Part shown: positions 9,120-20,324 of the stretch, piece after piece
Numbering within the stretch: position 1 is the stretch's first letter
How the letters are laid out: every line of letters starts with the position of its first letter
Source of the DNA: Angomonas deanei
Taxonomy: Eukaryota > Euglenozoa > Kinetoplastea > Trypanosomatida > Trypanosomatidae
Assembly (NCBI GenBank): GCA_903995115.1
Contig: LR877172.1
Coordinates: 124,001 to 188,000 of the forward strand
Reading direction: 5' to 3'
DNA length: 64,000 nt
Position numbers and translations under genes: made by a program
The notes under the pieces: generated by a model
The model's database searches: none
Seen by the model: only the letters and a program-made list of their open reading frames with translations
What the model was told of the DNA's origin: nothing

Positions 9120-12100
9120 TTATTTTTTATCACAAAACTCCTTCAAGATGCGATGCAGAAACGTCATGCTATCTTCATTTTCATTATTATTATTACTATG
9201 ATGGTGTCGTGCTTCTCTTTCCTTATCCACCGCACTAACAATATGACTGTAGACCGTTTTCTCTAAAACATCGATGGGAAACGGCATTAGCAATGCCACC
9301 ACATCTTGTACCGTTATGACAGCATTATCATCTTTTTTATTATTATTATTTTCATCTTCATTGTTTTCATTCGTATTGGCGTTTTCCGTTTCGTGGTTGG
9401 ATTCATTGTCTTCTTCGTCCTCTTCTCCACTGTGTGAACTATTATTATCGTCATTATTATCATTTTCCTCCTCCTCTTTTTCATTGGTCTCATCTTCTTT
9501 TACTTTCTTTACTGGTCGCCGCCGTCGTCGCCGCTCCCCGTAATACCGTCTTCTCTTTTTCGTCGTTTGTGAAGGCGGAAACTTGAGGACCTTCTTCCCA
9601 CTGTGATCTTCCTCCTCGGGTAGTAATACTATATCCTTGTCCTCCGTGGCGGTAGGAGCCTCCACGACCATTTCCTTGTGTTCCTCGCAAAATCGAACAA
9701 TACGGCGATTGATCTTATATAAGGTTAAAATCACATTTTCTTTTAACTCGAGCGCACGGGCGCGGATGCGCATGTCACCAGCGGAACGAGTGCGGAAGAA
9801 ACTACGGACGAGTCGGGTCATGTTGTCCATGTCGTCGTAATACTGGGATAGGCAAACATACTTTTCCAATTCTATTTTTTCTAAAATATCCATCAGGCAG
9901 GTGTAGTGTTGACCTCGGATATGCCGCCGCCACGCCGCGTAACTCGGATGTTCCTCACTAAACTCCAAATTTTTGTAAAAGAATAATTTAAATTTTGTGC
10001 CGCTAATATACTGCGTGACCCACTGTAGCAAGACGTGTCGTAGTTGTAAGCGGCGGTATGCAATTTTCTTCCACAACTCGGAATCTTGTGCAATACGTTT
10101 TTTGGAAGCAGTTTTGGGGTTCGAGGAGGCGTCCGCCCCTGGCGGTGGACAAGGATCGATCGTCAGCGCACTTTCCTCACTATGATTTTTATGATGGATG
10201 GTGACGTCGTGCAAGGAAAGGCGAATCATGTGAGAAAGATAACGGACCAACGCGGCCAAGTCGTTTTCGGTCGGATACAGCGGAATGTGCAATCGTCCAA
10301 TATGTTGATTGGTATGATGATAAGAGGGCTCAAACTGCCACGTGCGTGCATCCTTAATATTATTATTATTATTATTATTTTCGTACTGTTTGTTGTTGAG
10401 GGAGAAAGTAAACCCAAAACGTGTTGTCGCACTGCTTCTTTTAACCGATTTTCATCGTTTGTAAAAAAAGATTCCACCAGCGCCGCGTGTCGTGCGCTCG
10501 GCTGGGCAGCAGCCACAACACCTCCGAAGATTCTAATACATGATGGCTGTAATACTGCCAAGCCTGCGAGGCCTCCATGACGGCGGTGGTGATTTCTTTT
10601 ATGACACGTTCCTTTCCTTCTTCCTTATCATCCACCTCCTGCGCTAGTTTGAGGGCATTCGTCATCAATAAAGAAAGAAATTCTTCCGCGGACTCGACGT
10701 AGACCAAACACGGACTACACTGCTGAATACGGCGCATCACTTGATAAACCGACATACCTTCCAGTGCGATCATACTGCCATTATTATTCAATACATTATT
10801 ATTTTCGTTATTCGCACTATTATGATTGAATTGAGTTAGCTCGTGGACGCTGGGGAAGCTCACCTGCACGTGCGGGAGGTGTACCGTGATGGGTTGTAAA
10901 AACTGCAGTCGATGAGAAAGTGACGTCGCAAAGTGGCGAATGGACGACAAGGACGCTTTCTTTACTGCTGCCTCATTTTTATAAAAAGGGGAGTCGAGCG
11001 GCTGAACGGTGGTCGTGAGAAATAAAACATAAGGAAAGTGCGGGGCTGGCAAGCGGCAGGCACACAAGGCACGCACCGCAGCTTTGATATCCGCGCAGCT
11101 ACGCTCCTCCTGACGAAGGGAGGTCTGCAAGGTCGGCCACACAGTGGATAGCTGTTCCACGAACCATCGCGGCAGGTGCGGTAGAGTATCTCCACATACT
11201 CCTGTGAGGCGTGGTCGCCGGAGGGGCCGGGGCGACCTTCCTCCCCGCGCTGCAAGGACGGCTGCACGTGACGCAAGGCGGCATCAAAACTCTCACGTGT
11301 CAATGTCAACGACGGCAGACGATCTTTGGGGATGATAAACCGTTGACTAGAGGTGTATAACTCCGGTAGCGCCGTGCGCAGTCGGTACAGCGAGGCCTCC
11401 GTGCAGAGTGCCTTCAAGTCGGCGCCGGTAAAAGACTCCGTCCGGGGCACCAGATAAGAAATTAAATCTTCCTTTTCCTTTTCCAACGGCGTGTGTTGCA
11501 GCTGGATTTGTAAAATGTGCTGTCGTGCCGCGGCGTCCGGCTTCGTGAAGCGTACTTCCCGATCGAAGCGGCCAGGCCGACGTAACGCAGGGTCGATGGT
11601 GTCCGGTCGGTTCGTCGCGCCGATAATGATCACCTGACCTCGATCCTCCAACCCATCCAGCAATGCAAGAAGGGTCGCCACCAGCGCCGCCTGTGTCTGT
11701 TCCGTCTTGGCGTGTCGCGTGGGCACCAATCCATCGATTTCATCGAAAAAGACAATACTGGGTTGATGTTTCTTGGCTTCCTCAAATAATAATTTCAGTT
11801 GCCGTTCGCTCTCGCCGACCCACTTGGAGAGAAGGTCCGCCCCTTTGCGCATAAAAAAAGTAATGCGACGACCAGTGAAGCGAGATCCCTCACTTGCTAA
11901 CGCACGAGCTAGTAAAGTCTTACCCGTCCCTGGCGGCCCAACAAACAACACCCCCCGTGGTGGCGTCAGCTGTAACTGTTCGAACAACTCGGGATACAAT
12001 AACGGCAACAGCACCACTTCACGGAGGAGGACAATGTGCGAAGGAAGACCACCGACACTGTCAAAGTTGATATCGGTTTCAACGTGTAAAGGACAAATAT

Positions 12101-12554
12101 CCCCTGACGCCACATTATTATTATTATTTGGATTATGATTGGAATCATTCTCTCCTTCTTTCGGTCCTTCTTTCAGCCCTAACAAGTGCCGATAGCGTTG
12201 ATCAATTTTCTGCGTACGACTAATTTTTTCATCTTGCACATATCGTTTCGCTAATTCTTTCGCTAATAAATAAGAAATGTTAATATTCTCGGCCGACGCC
12301 TCTTTTGCCTTTTGGTGGTGTCGCCGCATCTCTTCATTGGCGGTTTCCTGAACGGGATGATACTTGGGATGGGTGTTGGTGTAATGTTCATCGTCACTGC
12401 TGGCAAAGTTATCTTGTGCCTCCTTACTTTGATGTTCCGTGCGTGTCAGTGCCTCTAACTGCTCTTCTCGCAAAGATTCTAACGAGATGGAAGAATCGAA
12501 AGAACCTTCCCGACCGTGAGGACTGCTGGGTAGTGTGAGATCATGATGTTCGCC

Positions 12555-12590
<36 letters not shown>

Positions 12591-13143
12591 GGTGTGCCGT
12601 GGAGAGGACGACACCACGCCAGAGCTGCGGAGACTATCGACAGTGGAGTTACACTGTGTTAAATCAATTTGATGACTTTTTTATTATTATTATTATTTTC
12701 ATGGGAGGACAAGGAGGACGAGGAAACACTATCACCGCTACTACTACTGCTGTCATTACCGTCGGAAGAAGAGGAAGAAATACTTTCTTCATTGGAGTCG
12801 GACTCGAACGTGTCGTCGCGCATATTCGCAATCGCACGGACGGCGGCCTCCCGTGGTGGGTACCGACTGTGAATCGTTAACTCATTATTATCTTATTATT
12901 TTTATGCGGGGAACGAAATTTACTGCCTTTTTTTCGATTTTGATAGGTTTGAGAAAATAACATTAACTGTTCGTCCAGTGTGACGGTTTCCTTTCGTATG
13001 CGATGACCTCTTCCTAATTGTTCAATTTCTTCCATATTATTTATTTTGATGATTATGATTATTATTTTCGTCGTAAGGGCACGTTTAAATTACGGTTGAT
13101 GCCACTTTCGGCGATAAGCGTGTCCACGAGGGAACGACGTTTC

Positions 13144-13178
<35 letters not shown>

Positions 13179-13241
13179 GCGGTCCGGGGTGTCCTCGTCG
13201 CTGCCGTCGTGGGCACGAGCTTGCGAGCGCGTACGGACCAT
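9120..13241 (-). CDS. ATAD2/Yta7-type AAA ATPase with degenerate second AAA and bromodomain (several frame breaks)
   Basis: About 1370 codons starting MVRTRSQA at 13241. Order: charged and Ser-rich N-terminus; AAA1 (about 11285-12075) with Walker A GPPGTGKT (11916-11939), Walker B IVFFDEIDGL, sensor GATNR and Arg-finger RRPGRFDRE; a second AAA-like region without a Walker A (about 10400-11200); a bromodomain-like helical bundle (9678-10055); and an acidic tail. The motif set MRKGADLLSKWVGESERQL is diagnostic of ATAD2/Yta7, nucleosome- and histone-handling ATPases. The acetyl-lysine-binding Asn of the bromodomain aligns with Phe (codon 9795-9797). Continuous family sequence changes reading phase near 13075, 13035, 12893, 12680, 11185, 10460 and 10385. 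The breaks near 12680, 10460 and 10385 fall at A or T runs, and one extra base would restore each. I treat this as one gene; it probably corresponds to the ATAD2-like bromodomain factor of trypanosomes. Confidence 0.85.
12560..12590 (-). repeat. (AAT)n asparagine-coding microsatellite
   Basis: Pure AAT repeat, read as about ten Asn codons in the ATAD2-like gene. Confidence 0.9.
13145..13178 (-). repeat. (AAT)n asparagine-coding microsatellite
   Basis: Pure AAT repeat of about ten codons in the N-terminal part of the ATAD2-like gene. Confidence 0.9.
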
Positions 13242-13577
13242 TCTATTTTATTTTACTATTATTTTTATGATTTTTTTGCTTCTATGAATAATAAAAAAAA
13301 AAATTAAAAACACAAAAAAACTGTGATTATAGGTGCTGAAAAGGGAGAAGAAAAGAGAAATAAGTAATGAAAACAATAAAACAATGTGAAATCCATTTTA
13401 AAAAAATTGCGAACGGAAATAATTATTTTTTATTTTATTTTACTTTTATTACATTAACAGAAAGTGAATTATTATATTAACGAGAAAAACGAGTATTTAA
13501 AAAAAGGAGGTTAAAAAGAATTATCTTAAACGAAACTTATAAAGGAGTGAAAAAAAAAAAAAGAAGCAATTTTAATA
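13242..13577. other. Intergenic spacer
   Basis: AT-rich spacer between RLP24 and the ATAD2-like gene. No gene seen. Confidence 0.6.
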
Positions 13578-14222
13578 TTATTTAGACTTCTTGCCAGCCG
13601 CCTTCACTGCCTTCTTCTTCCCCTCGCCACTCTTTTTAGTATTATTATTACTTTTATTCTTATTATTATTGTTCGAGCTGGTCGTCGTCACCTCCGCACG
13701 TTTCGCCTGTGTCGTTCTCTTTTTCTTAGCCGCCTCCCGTCGTGCTTGCTTCTTCGCCTCACGCTCCGACTGTACCGCAAGTAAATCTTCTCTCGCGGTT
13801 CGCTTCACCTCCAAGTCTTCTATCCAGTCAATGTTATGTTTGAGGGCACTGGCGGTCTCGCGCTTTTCTTGAAGTTTCGCACGCTCCATACGTTTCTCCC
13901 ACAGCGCCAACTGACGACGTTCCTTTATCTTTTCCACACGCTTCATCACCTTCAAGGTGTCACTCAACAACTCTCGGTTGTACTTGACGGGGACGTGTCG
14001 TCTTTGTTCAAAGTTCATTGTGCTATCCACGGCTAACTCTTTTCCATTCGCCTTCCGGAACGTTTTGGTCCACTTTAGCTTCATTGGATTACGTTTCATA
14101 CCGAAGTTGCGGCGGCACTTGCTGGCACAGAAATGAAATAACTTGCAGTCGTTACGGATGTAGATTTGACCGTGGCCGGGGTAGATGGGGGCTCCGCAGA
14201 AGGAGCACTGCTCTATACGCAT
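13578..14222 (-). CDS. RLP24: Ribosome biogenesis protein RLP24 (L24e family)
   Basis: 214 residues from the ATG at 14222. The N-terminus is an L24e zinc finger (MRIEQCSFCGAPIYPGHG) with Cys 6, 9, 32 and 36, followed by the conserved RNPMKLKWTKTFRKANGKEL and FEQRRHVPVKYNRE blocks that separate RLP24 from the cytosolic ribosomal protein eL24. In known systems RLP24 holds the eL24 site on pre-60S particles and is removed by the AAA ATPase Afg2/Drg1 in the cytoplasm. The C-terminal third is a Lys/Ala-rich helix with two short Asn tracts and a KKAVKAAGKKSK tail, in keeping with nucleolar localisation. Length is close to the family norm. Confidence 0.96.
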   Translation of the reverse strand: MRIEQCSFCGAPIYPGHGQIYIRNDCKLFHFCASKCRRNFGMKRNPMKLKWTKTFRKANGKELAVDSTMNFEQRRHVPVKYNRELLSDTLKVMKRVEKIKERRQLALWEKRMERAKLQEKRETASALKHNIDWIEDLEVKRTAREDLLAVQSEREAKKQARREAAKKKRTTQAKRAEVTTTSSNNNNKNKSNNNTKKSGEGKKKAVKAAGKKSK

Positions 14223-14249
14223 GAGAAATAATAATAATGATTATTATTA

Positions 14250-14275
14250 TTGCTACATAAAAATCATAAAACAGA
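14250..14275 (-). promoter_or_regulatory. Probable trans-splice acceptor of RLP24
   Basis: A T-rich tract (GTTTTATGATTTTTATGTAG) ends in AG at 14250-14251, about 28 bases upstream of the RLP24 ATG. Confidence 0.45.
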
Positions 14276-14498
14276 AGTGGGAGAAAGAAGGTGATTTGTT
14301 TTTTTTTTTTTTTTTTTTTGTGGAAAATACGAGCATTTATGTTTTTTTTTTTTTTAATATTATTGCGTGTTGTGTTTTTATTTTTACTTTTTTTTTGGAT
14401 AGGTAATATATACATTTATACTTTTTTTACATATTCTAATGGGACTTTTTGCATTAAAAGAAAAAAAAAAAAGAAATCATGTATAAAAACTATTCTTT

Positions 14499-17411
14499 TT
14501 ATTCCTTCAAAAATGCATTATACATTAACTTCTTCTTTATCTGTTCCATCAGGGTCACAAACTCATGATACATGGGGTCTTCGTTGTGTTTCGCGTCCCA
14601 GACTCGTATGCCAGCTTCCACCGACACCAATGATTTACTTTCTTCCACCACCGTCCGCACATCGCGCAGCATTTCCAACTGCGCTTCCAAGATACTTTTA
14701 TGATTATTGTTATTATTTTCATTATTTTCGTACGCAGACGGTAGCGAGAGAGAAAGGGATGTCAGCCCCGGGCGGCCGCCGAGTTCCAATAAAAATTTTC
14801 TCGTGTCGATTAAATTAACTTTTGGATTATAACTCACATCCAACTGCGTTAGCGCCCGTCCCATCTCGTCTTGCCGCAAAATCGTCGATAAATAATGAAA
14901 ATGCGAGACGGTCAAATCATTGTAGGAAAGATTCAACGACGTTAAGTTGGGGTTGGCGAGAATGGCCGATAATAATTCAGCAAACGACTCTAATTGCTTT
15001 TTATTATTAGTATTTTGATTATTATTAACTTCATCGTCGACGGGGTGTCCGCCCAGCACATTGTGCGACAAGTCCAACCCTTGTAGCGACGTGTTTTGAC
15101 ACAAACCGGGTAATAATTTTTTTCCACTTTCAATGCCATTAAACGATAAATCCAGTTGGCGAATGACGTACGATTGCAGCAATAAAGACGAAATAAATTC
15201 TAAACCGTCGTTGTCAATATTGTTTCGGCTGAGGTCGACGACTTCCAGCGTGGTGATGAGGCTGAAGCCAGACGGTAACAACAACTGAAGTCCCTTGTTG
15301 TGAATATTATTGCCAGCGAGATGCAAACGACGCAACGTCGGTACTTTTTTAATATTTTCATTATTTTGATGATTATTATTATTTTCTTTTTCGTGGTTGT
15401 GCATCATTTTTGCAATACTTTGAATGGCCGTGGGGTCAAACGAGGAGATATGCTCGCCACAGGCCTCGTTATACGAAAAGTCTAATTCCGTTAATTTTTC
15501 AACGGTGTCGATGGTCGCCAACAATGCAGACGACAACACCGCGCCGAAGTGGTTGTGACTTAAGATGAGTCGTTTCATGTTTTTGTTGTATTGAATACTT
15601 TGTGCAAAAAACTGGGCCGCCGCTAACGCTGTTTTATTCACTTTATTATTAGAATTATTTCTTTTTTTACCGGCGAGTTCATTTTTTCGTAAAATTAGCG
15701 TGTGCAACGCGCTCGTCGGGGAGGACAACACGTATTTCGATAAATAATACAAACCAGTCGGGGGGATTTGATTATTGCTGAGGTCCAATACTTCCAGCAC
15801 GGCATTGGTCGACAGCGCCACGGACAGCATTTGCGTGCCTTCCGCTTTCAAAATATTATTCGAAAGATTTAACACTCTTAACGTTTGATTGTGCTTTAAG
15901 AGTGGTGACGTGAGCTGCCAGAGCGGCAGACCGTCCCACTTTTCGGCCAATTCTTTTAAATTTTGATTATTATTATTATTATTTTTATTTTGTAAGGTTT
16001 CTTTCATATCAGCGACAATATCGATGATTTCTTCCTCCTCCTCCGGAAGGCGGTCGCCTCCGCCGTGAATGCCGTTCGACGAAACATCTAAAAACTTTAA
16101 AAATTTATTTTTTCGCAACACTTCGCCCAACGCATCCAAGCCGTCGCGTCGTTCCCCAAAAAAGGGAATTTCGGTTTCTTCCACGTCATCGTCCAGTGAA
16201 AACGGACCTCTTAAATGATCACCCATCAACAAGTTTTGTTTTTCATTCGTATAATATAAAATACTTTTTGGAATCGACTCCGTTTCGTCGAGCGGTTCGT
16301 GGGAAACGATTTCATTATTCGAAAGATTTAACGCCGTCAAGGAAATATTTTTACAGAGTGCCTTTCCAAGGAGGCCAACGCCGTTGCTGCGTAAGTGATT
16401 AGTTTGTAAATCTAAAAATAACAACGTTTCATTTTCTTCGATGAGTTTACTTAATAAAAATAAAATCGATGTATCGAGTGAATTTTCTTCATTTTCATTA
16501 TTATTATTATTATCGTCTTCGGTGAGACCACCGAGACCGTTACCGCCCAGTAACAATCCTTTTACATTATGATTATTATTATTTTTCTTGCAAGACGCAA
16601 AAAATAAACACAACAGCAAATACACGCGCGTGTTCAGCAACGCCAAATTTTTTAGACACGACAAATATTGATTGGTATTTTGAAAATGCAATCGTTCACA
16701 TACATCTTTTAAGATCACATTGTGTTTATATTTCTCCGCATCGTCTTCGTTTTCTTCTTCATCGCTTTCATTATTATTTTTATTCTTTTTTTCTGGTTTT
16801 ACTGGTAACGGAAATTTTTGTTTTAATAGAGTTATAACTTCCTCTAATAAAGCGGAAGACGTTGTCGTTTCTTCCTTTTCATTATTATTTTTCACGGAAA
16901 GCGCATTCGAAAAATCTAAAATCGAAATATTATTTTTATTATTTTGATTGGAAATGACTTTATTTAATAACTGTTGTACACGGCGCCAATCGGCAAAATC
17001 GACGCCATTTTTTTCATTTTTATTATTTTTATTCATTGGATTCGCTTTTAAATAATGTAATAACGGAAACACAGTGGATAACGACTCCAACTGCTCTTCA
17101 CTCTGAGGAATCATCACCGGCACTTCTTTCCGGAAATTAAAAAAATGATGATTTTCATTATTATTTTCAGAAAATAATTCTTGCCACACCTCATGGTATA
17201 AATTTTCCATCACTGATGTGTTATTATTATGATTATTATTTTGATTTATGCCGAGGGAGACGCCGTTGCCGCTGAGGGTGGCGCGGTCGTATAAGGTGCC
17301 GACATAAATATTATTAAATGTAACATTATTTAAAAACTTGGACAGTCCGTACGCGTCTAACGCGGCGTAAATCCCTTCGTCTCCTTTTTCTTTGGATTCC
17401 CACGTGGACAT
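14499..17411 (-). CDS. Leucine-rich-repeat protein, RNI/NLRC-like, Asn-rich
   Basis: 970 residues from the ATG at 17411, in one unbroken frame. After an N-terminal region with many AAT-coded Asn tracts (to about residue 320) there are about 13 leucine-rich repeats of the ribonuclease-inhibitor type, e.g. SLTALNLSNNEI, TLRVLNLSNNIL, VLEVLDLSNNQI, TLEVVDLSRNNI, VIRQLDLSFNGI and NLTSLNLSYNDL. Some repeats are separated by acidic or Asn-rich insertions. No signal peptide, membrane helix or catalytic domain is visible. Such proteins are common in kinetoplastids, often at the flagellum or cytoskeleton as scaffolds, but the location here is not shown by the sequence. The C-terminal 70 residues are helical. 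Confidence 0.9.
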   Translation of the reverse strand: MSTWESKEKGDEGIYAALDAYGLSKFLNNVTFNNIYVGTLYDRATLSGNGVSLGINQNNNHNNNTSVMENLYHEVWQELFSENNNENHHFFNFRKEVPVMIPQSEEQLESLSTVFPLLHYLKANPMNKNNKNEKNGVDFADWRRVQQLLNKVISNQNNKNNISILDFSNALSVKNNNEKEETTTSSALLEEVITLLKQKFPLPVKPEKKNKNNNESDEEENEDDAEKYKHNVILKDVCERLHFQNTNQYLSCLKNLALLNTRVYLLLCLFFASCKKNNNNHNVKGLLLGGNGLGGLTEDDNNNNNENEENSLDTSILFLLSKLIEENETLLFLDLQTNHLRSNGVGLLGKALCKNISLTALNLSNNEIVSHEPLDETESIPKSILYYTNEKQNLLMGDHLRGPFSLDDDVEETEIPFFGERRDGLDALGEVLRKNKFLKFLDVSSNGIHGGGDRLPEEEEEIIDIVADMKETLQNKNNNNNNQNLKELAEKWDGLPLWQLTSPLLKHNQTLRVLNLSNNILKAEGTQMLSVALSTNAVLEVLDLSNNQIPPTGLYYLSKYVLSSPTSALHTLILRKNELAGKKRNNSNNKVNKTALAAAQFFAQSIQYNKNMKRLILSHNHFGAVLSSALLATIDTVEKLTELDFSYNEACGEHISSFDPTAIQSIAKMMHNHEKENNNNHQNNENIKKVPTLRRLHLAGNNIHNKGLQLLLPSGFSLITTLEVVDLSRNNIDNDGLEFISSLLLQSYVIRQLDLSFNGIESGKKLLPGLCQNTSLQGLDLSHNVLGGHPVDDEVNNNQNTNNKKQLESFAELLSAILANPNLTSLNLSYNDLTVSHFHYLSTILRQDEMGRALTQLDVSYNPKVNLIDTRKFLLELGGRPGLTSLSLSLPSAYENNENNNNNHKSILEAQLEMLRDVRTVVEESKSLVSVEAGIRVWDAKHNEDPMYHEFVTLMEQIKKKLMYNAFLKE

Positions 17412-17665
17412 AATTATTTTTATTTTTATATATTTTTTAATTTTTCTTGAAAACTATTTAAAAAAAAAAAAGAGAGAAGAAATATTTAGAGATGGTTGAC
17501 TTTGTATTATTTTCGTTTTTTTTTTTATGAAAATAATAATCCTATTTTTTTTTTTTTTTTTTTTGTTTTTTGAAAAATAAGCGGTACAAGAAGTGAAAAA
17601 ACAAAAAATGTACAGTGAAATAAAATAAATAATAAATTAAAAAAAATGGAATTTTTTTTTTTTCT

Positions 17666-17922
17666 TCATAGCGTCATTAATCCTTTATCATAAATCACTT
17701 TTCCACTTTTACGATTTTTCTGACTGTAATCGACACTCATCAAATAAGAATTCATATTGATAGTATTATTATTATAATTATTTTCATTATTTTTAGATAA
17801 TAATAAATCAATTTTCATTTTTTTCAATTCCATTAAAGTTTGTTGACTGGAAAGTTCATTTTTTTGTATTTGTTTCTCCATAAAAAGAATAAATTTATCT
17901 TGTTCGGATATTTTATAAATAA

Positions 17923-17956
<34 letters not shown>

Positions 17957-18490
17957 TTTATTTTTATAAATATTCAGTGGAGAAATGCGATTGTCAATAT
18001 TTTCATTTTTATAATCTTTTTTATTATTTTTATTATTATTATTTTCTAATCGAAGCGGTAACGGCGGCGGCAATGAAATAATGGATTCATTATTATTATT
18101 ATTATTATTTTCATTTTTTAAATTTTTATTTTTATTATTTTTATGTTTTATATTTACTGTGATGGGAGTGGTGACACGTGAAAAAGGCGCGGCAGCGCTG
18201 TGCCCGTCATACGGTCCTAGCACTACTTTAATATTATTATTATTATTATTTTCAAAATTATTATTATTATTTAAATTTTTATTTTGATAAAAAGAATCAA
18301 ACTGAGAACGAATGAAGGAATCGGATTGGATAAAATATTCTTTCACGGAAATATTATCATTTTCTTTTTCTGAATTTTCATTATTTTTATTTTTATTATT
18401 ATTATGATTTATATTTTGTAAAGATGCGCTCATCGCGGCGAGTCGATTAATATATAATTCTAATTCTTTTGCGTTATGATAATGATCCAT
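17666..18490 (-). CDS. Asparagine-rich hypothetical protein
   Basis: 274 residues from the ATG at 18490; not recognised. About a third of the residues are Asn in AAT-coded tracts. Non-repetitive islands are an N-terminal helix (AKELELYINRLAAMSASLQN), a segment VVLGPYDGHSAAAPFSRVTTPITV, and a predicted helix near residues 190-235 (FILFMEKQIQKNELSSQQTL) that could form a short coiled coil. The C-terminus ends GKVIYDKGLMTL. AT-rich spacers of about 250 bp on both sides, each with long homopolymers, support an independent transcript. Confidence 0.7.
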
Positions 18491-18736
18491 TTTTAAAATT
18501 TTTATATTTTTATTATTTATTTGAAAAAAAAAAAAAAAGTAAAACAGTGAAAACCGTCTTTTTAAAATAGAATAAAAAGAGAGAGAAATAAAAAAAATAC
18601 GATTTGTCAGAGAAAATGAAAAACATAAAATAATAAAAAAAAAACAGTAATTGTTATTTTTTTTTAATTAGTAATAAAATAACGCAAAAAAAAAAAAAAA
18701 AATCGTTCCAAAAATCGTCGTTAAGTATATAATAAT

Positions 18737-20029
18737 TTAAATATATAATAATAAAAAAAAAATTAAGATTTTTTTATTTTCCTTTTTCAATCGTTCTTCC
18801 CGCCAGTACCGTTGCGCAAACTTTACCGTCTCCGACTGCGTCACGATATTATTATTATTATTATTATTATTTTCAAACACAGAACTATCAAAATCTTTCA
18901 TTAAATATGCTTCATGCGCGTCGTCGTACGCCCACGTCTTTTCATAACTCCCATTTTCCATTTTTTCTGGCAAATATTCATTTTTAAATAAAATTAATGC
19001 ATTTTTCATTGTTTCAATCGTATTCGGCGCATATTTGCTCGAAACGTAATTCGTTAAAGAATGAGGAATCCAACCGGCGGGATCGGCAAACGCAATATAC
19101 GTTAATGCCGTTCCTAATATTTTTTTATTTTTCTTATTTTCAGAAATATTATTTTCATTTTCATTATCCTCTTCGTAATAGGGTTGGATTAAGTATCCGG
19201 TGAGTTTTGACGTCGCGCGGACGAAAGTGCCGTTTTTTTCATGGTGTTTTATTTTTTGATAGTTTTTCGGGCACATGGGGTGCGGTACGCCTGTGTTAAA
19301 AATAATATATTCATACCGCTGTTCCTCTGAAACATTATTTTCATTATTTTCAGAATTATTATTTTTATAAAATTCCTTGTTGATGTACCACATCCTTTGA
19401 TTGACAAAATCTCGGTTGGACACGAGTGGCACCGGACTTTTCGCGGCATAATAGCCAACATCGTTATTTTTATTTAGTTTTACAATCTCGAACGCCTCGA
19501 CGCGAAACTTATCCCAAGTGGGACGAAAAATGGGATCGTGTATCATGTTGTACAACTCGTCAGGGTAACAACCACTCGTATTTTTATTATTTTCAGAAAT
19601 AGTATTTTCATTATTTTCATTTTCGTCGTCTTTTTTGTGTTTTTTACTTTCCTTCTTCTCTTTTTTCGATTCCTTCTTTTTTTCTTTTAAATGTTCATCG
19701 AATAAAAAAACACCAAAAACTTTTATTACATTCAACGCTTCGCCTTTTATTTTTTTTTCCCACACGAAATATTTTTCAAATTCGTGCGATTTTAATTCAA
19801 AACCGTCCAAAGAATCGGCAAATTTTTTAAAATTCATAAAATTTTGTTTTCGCGAAAGTTTATACGATAATTCCGGATTATTTTCGTCGTAAAGATCGCC
19901 GGTGAAGTCGAATGGTGTTTTATACTGAATTTTTTCGTTATTTTCATTGTTTTCGGTTTCATTTTCAGTTTTTTGGCTTTTTTGACTTTTTTCGTCCTCT
20001 TTTTTGTGTTTTTTGTCTTTGGAAGACAT
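18737..20029 (-). CDS. START-domain lipid-binding protein
   Basis: 430 residues from the ATG at 20029. After a Lys/Glu-rich start, residues about 45-385 match the START fold of the PC-TP/STARD2-7-10 type: YPDELYNMIHDPIFRPTWD, a central strand YAAKSPVPLVSNRDFVNQR, then GTFVRATSKLTGYLIQP and ITYIAFADPAGWIPHSLTN-like blocks ending in the long C-terminal helix (TIETMKNALILFKN). START domains bind one phospholipid or sterol in a hydrophobic tunnel and shuttle it between membranes; the ligand cannot be told here. Asn/Glu/Lys-rich insertions lie in loops. The last residues (KKILIFFLLLYI) follow an A run and may be a phase-shifted tail, so the true end is uncertain by a few codons. Confidence 0.9.
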   Translation of the reverse strand: MSSKDKKHKKEDEKSQKSQKTENETENNENNEKIQYKTPFDFTGDLYDENNPELSYKLSRKQNFMNFKKFADSLDGFELKSHEFEKYFVWEKKIKGEALNVIKVFGVFLFDEHLKEKKKESKKEKKESKKHKKDDENENNENTISENNKNTSGCYPDELYNMIHDPIFRPTWDKFRVEAFEIVKLNKNNDVGYYAAKSPVPLVSNRDFVNQRMWYINKEFYKNNNSENNENNVSEEQRYEYIIFNTGVPHPMCPKNYQKIKHHEKNGTFVRATSKLTGYLIQPYYEEDNENENNISENKKNKKILGTALTYIAFADPAGWIPHSLTNYVSSKYAPNTIETMKNALILFKNEYLPEKMENGSYEKTWAYDDAHEAYLMKDFDSSVFENNNNNNNNIVTQSETVKFAQRYWREERLKKENKKILIFFLLLYI

Positions 20030-20324
20030 CGATACGTTTTTTTTAATTATTCTTTTTTTTTTTTTTTAGGTGCTTTTATAAAAAAAAAAAAAGGAAAAAG
20101 AAAGAAATAATAATCACAGAATCGAAAAAAAAAAATTTTTTTTTTTTGTAAATAAAATAAAAATAATAAATAAAAATAAAACATGGGTATAAATACTGTA
20201 TAACGTGAGAAATATAAAAAAAGTGAAGCAATAATATATACAAAAAAAGGTAAAAAATATACATACAATACATTTTTTTTTTTTCTATTTTTCAATCATA
20301 AATAAAAAAAATTATTATTATTTA

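Noticed and set aside
9120-13241. Introns as the cause of the phase changes
   Set aside because: No GT-AG intervals with sensible lengths are seen at the sites, protein sequence is continuous across them, and cis-introns are extremely rare in kinetoplastids.
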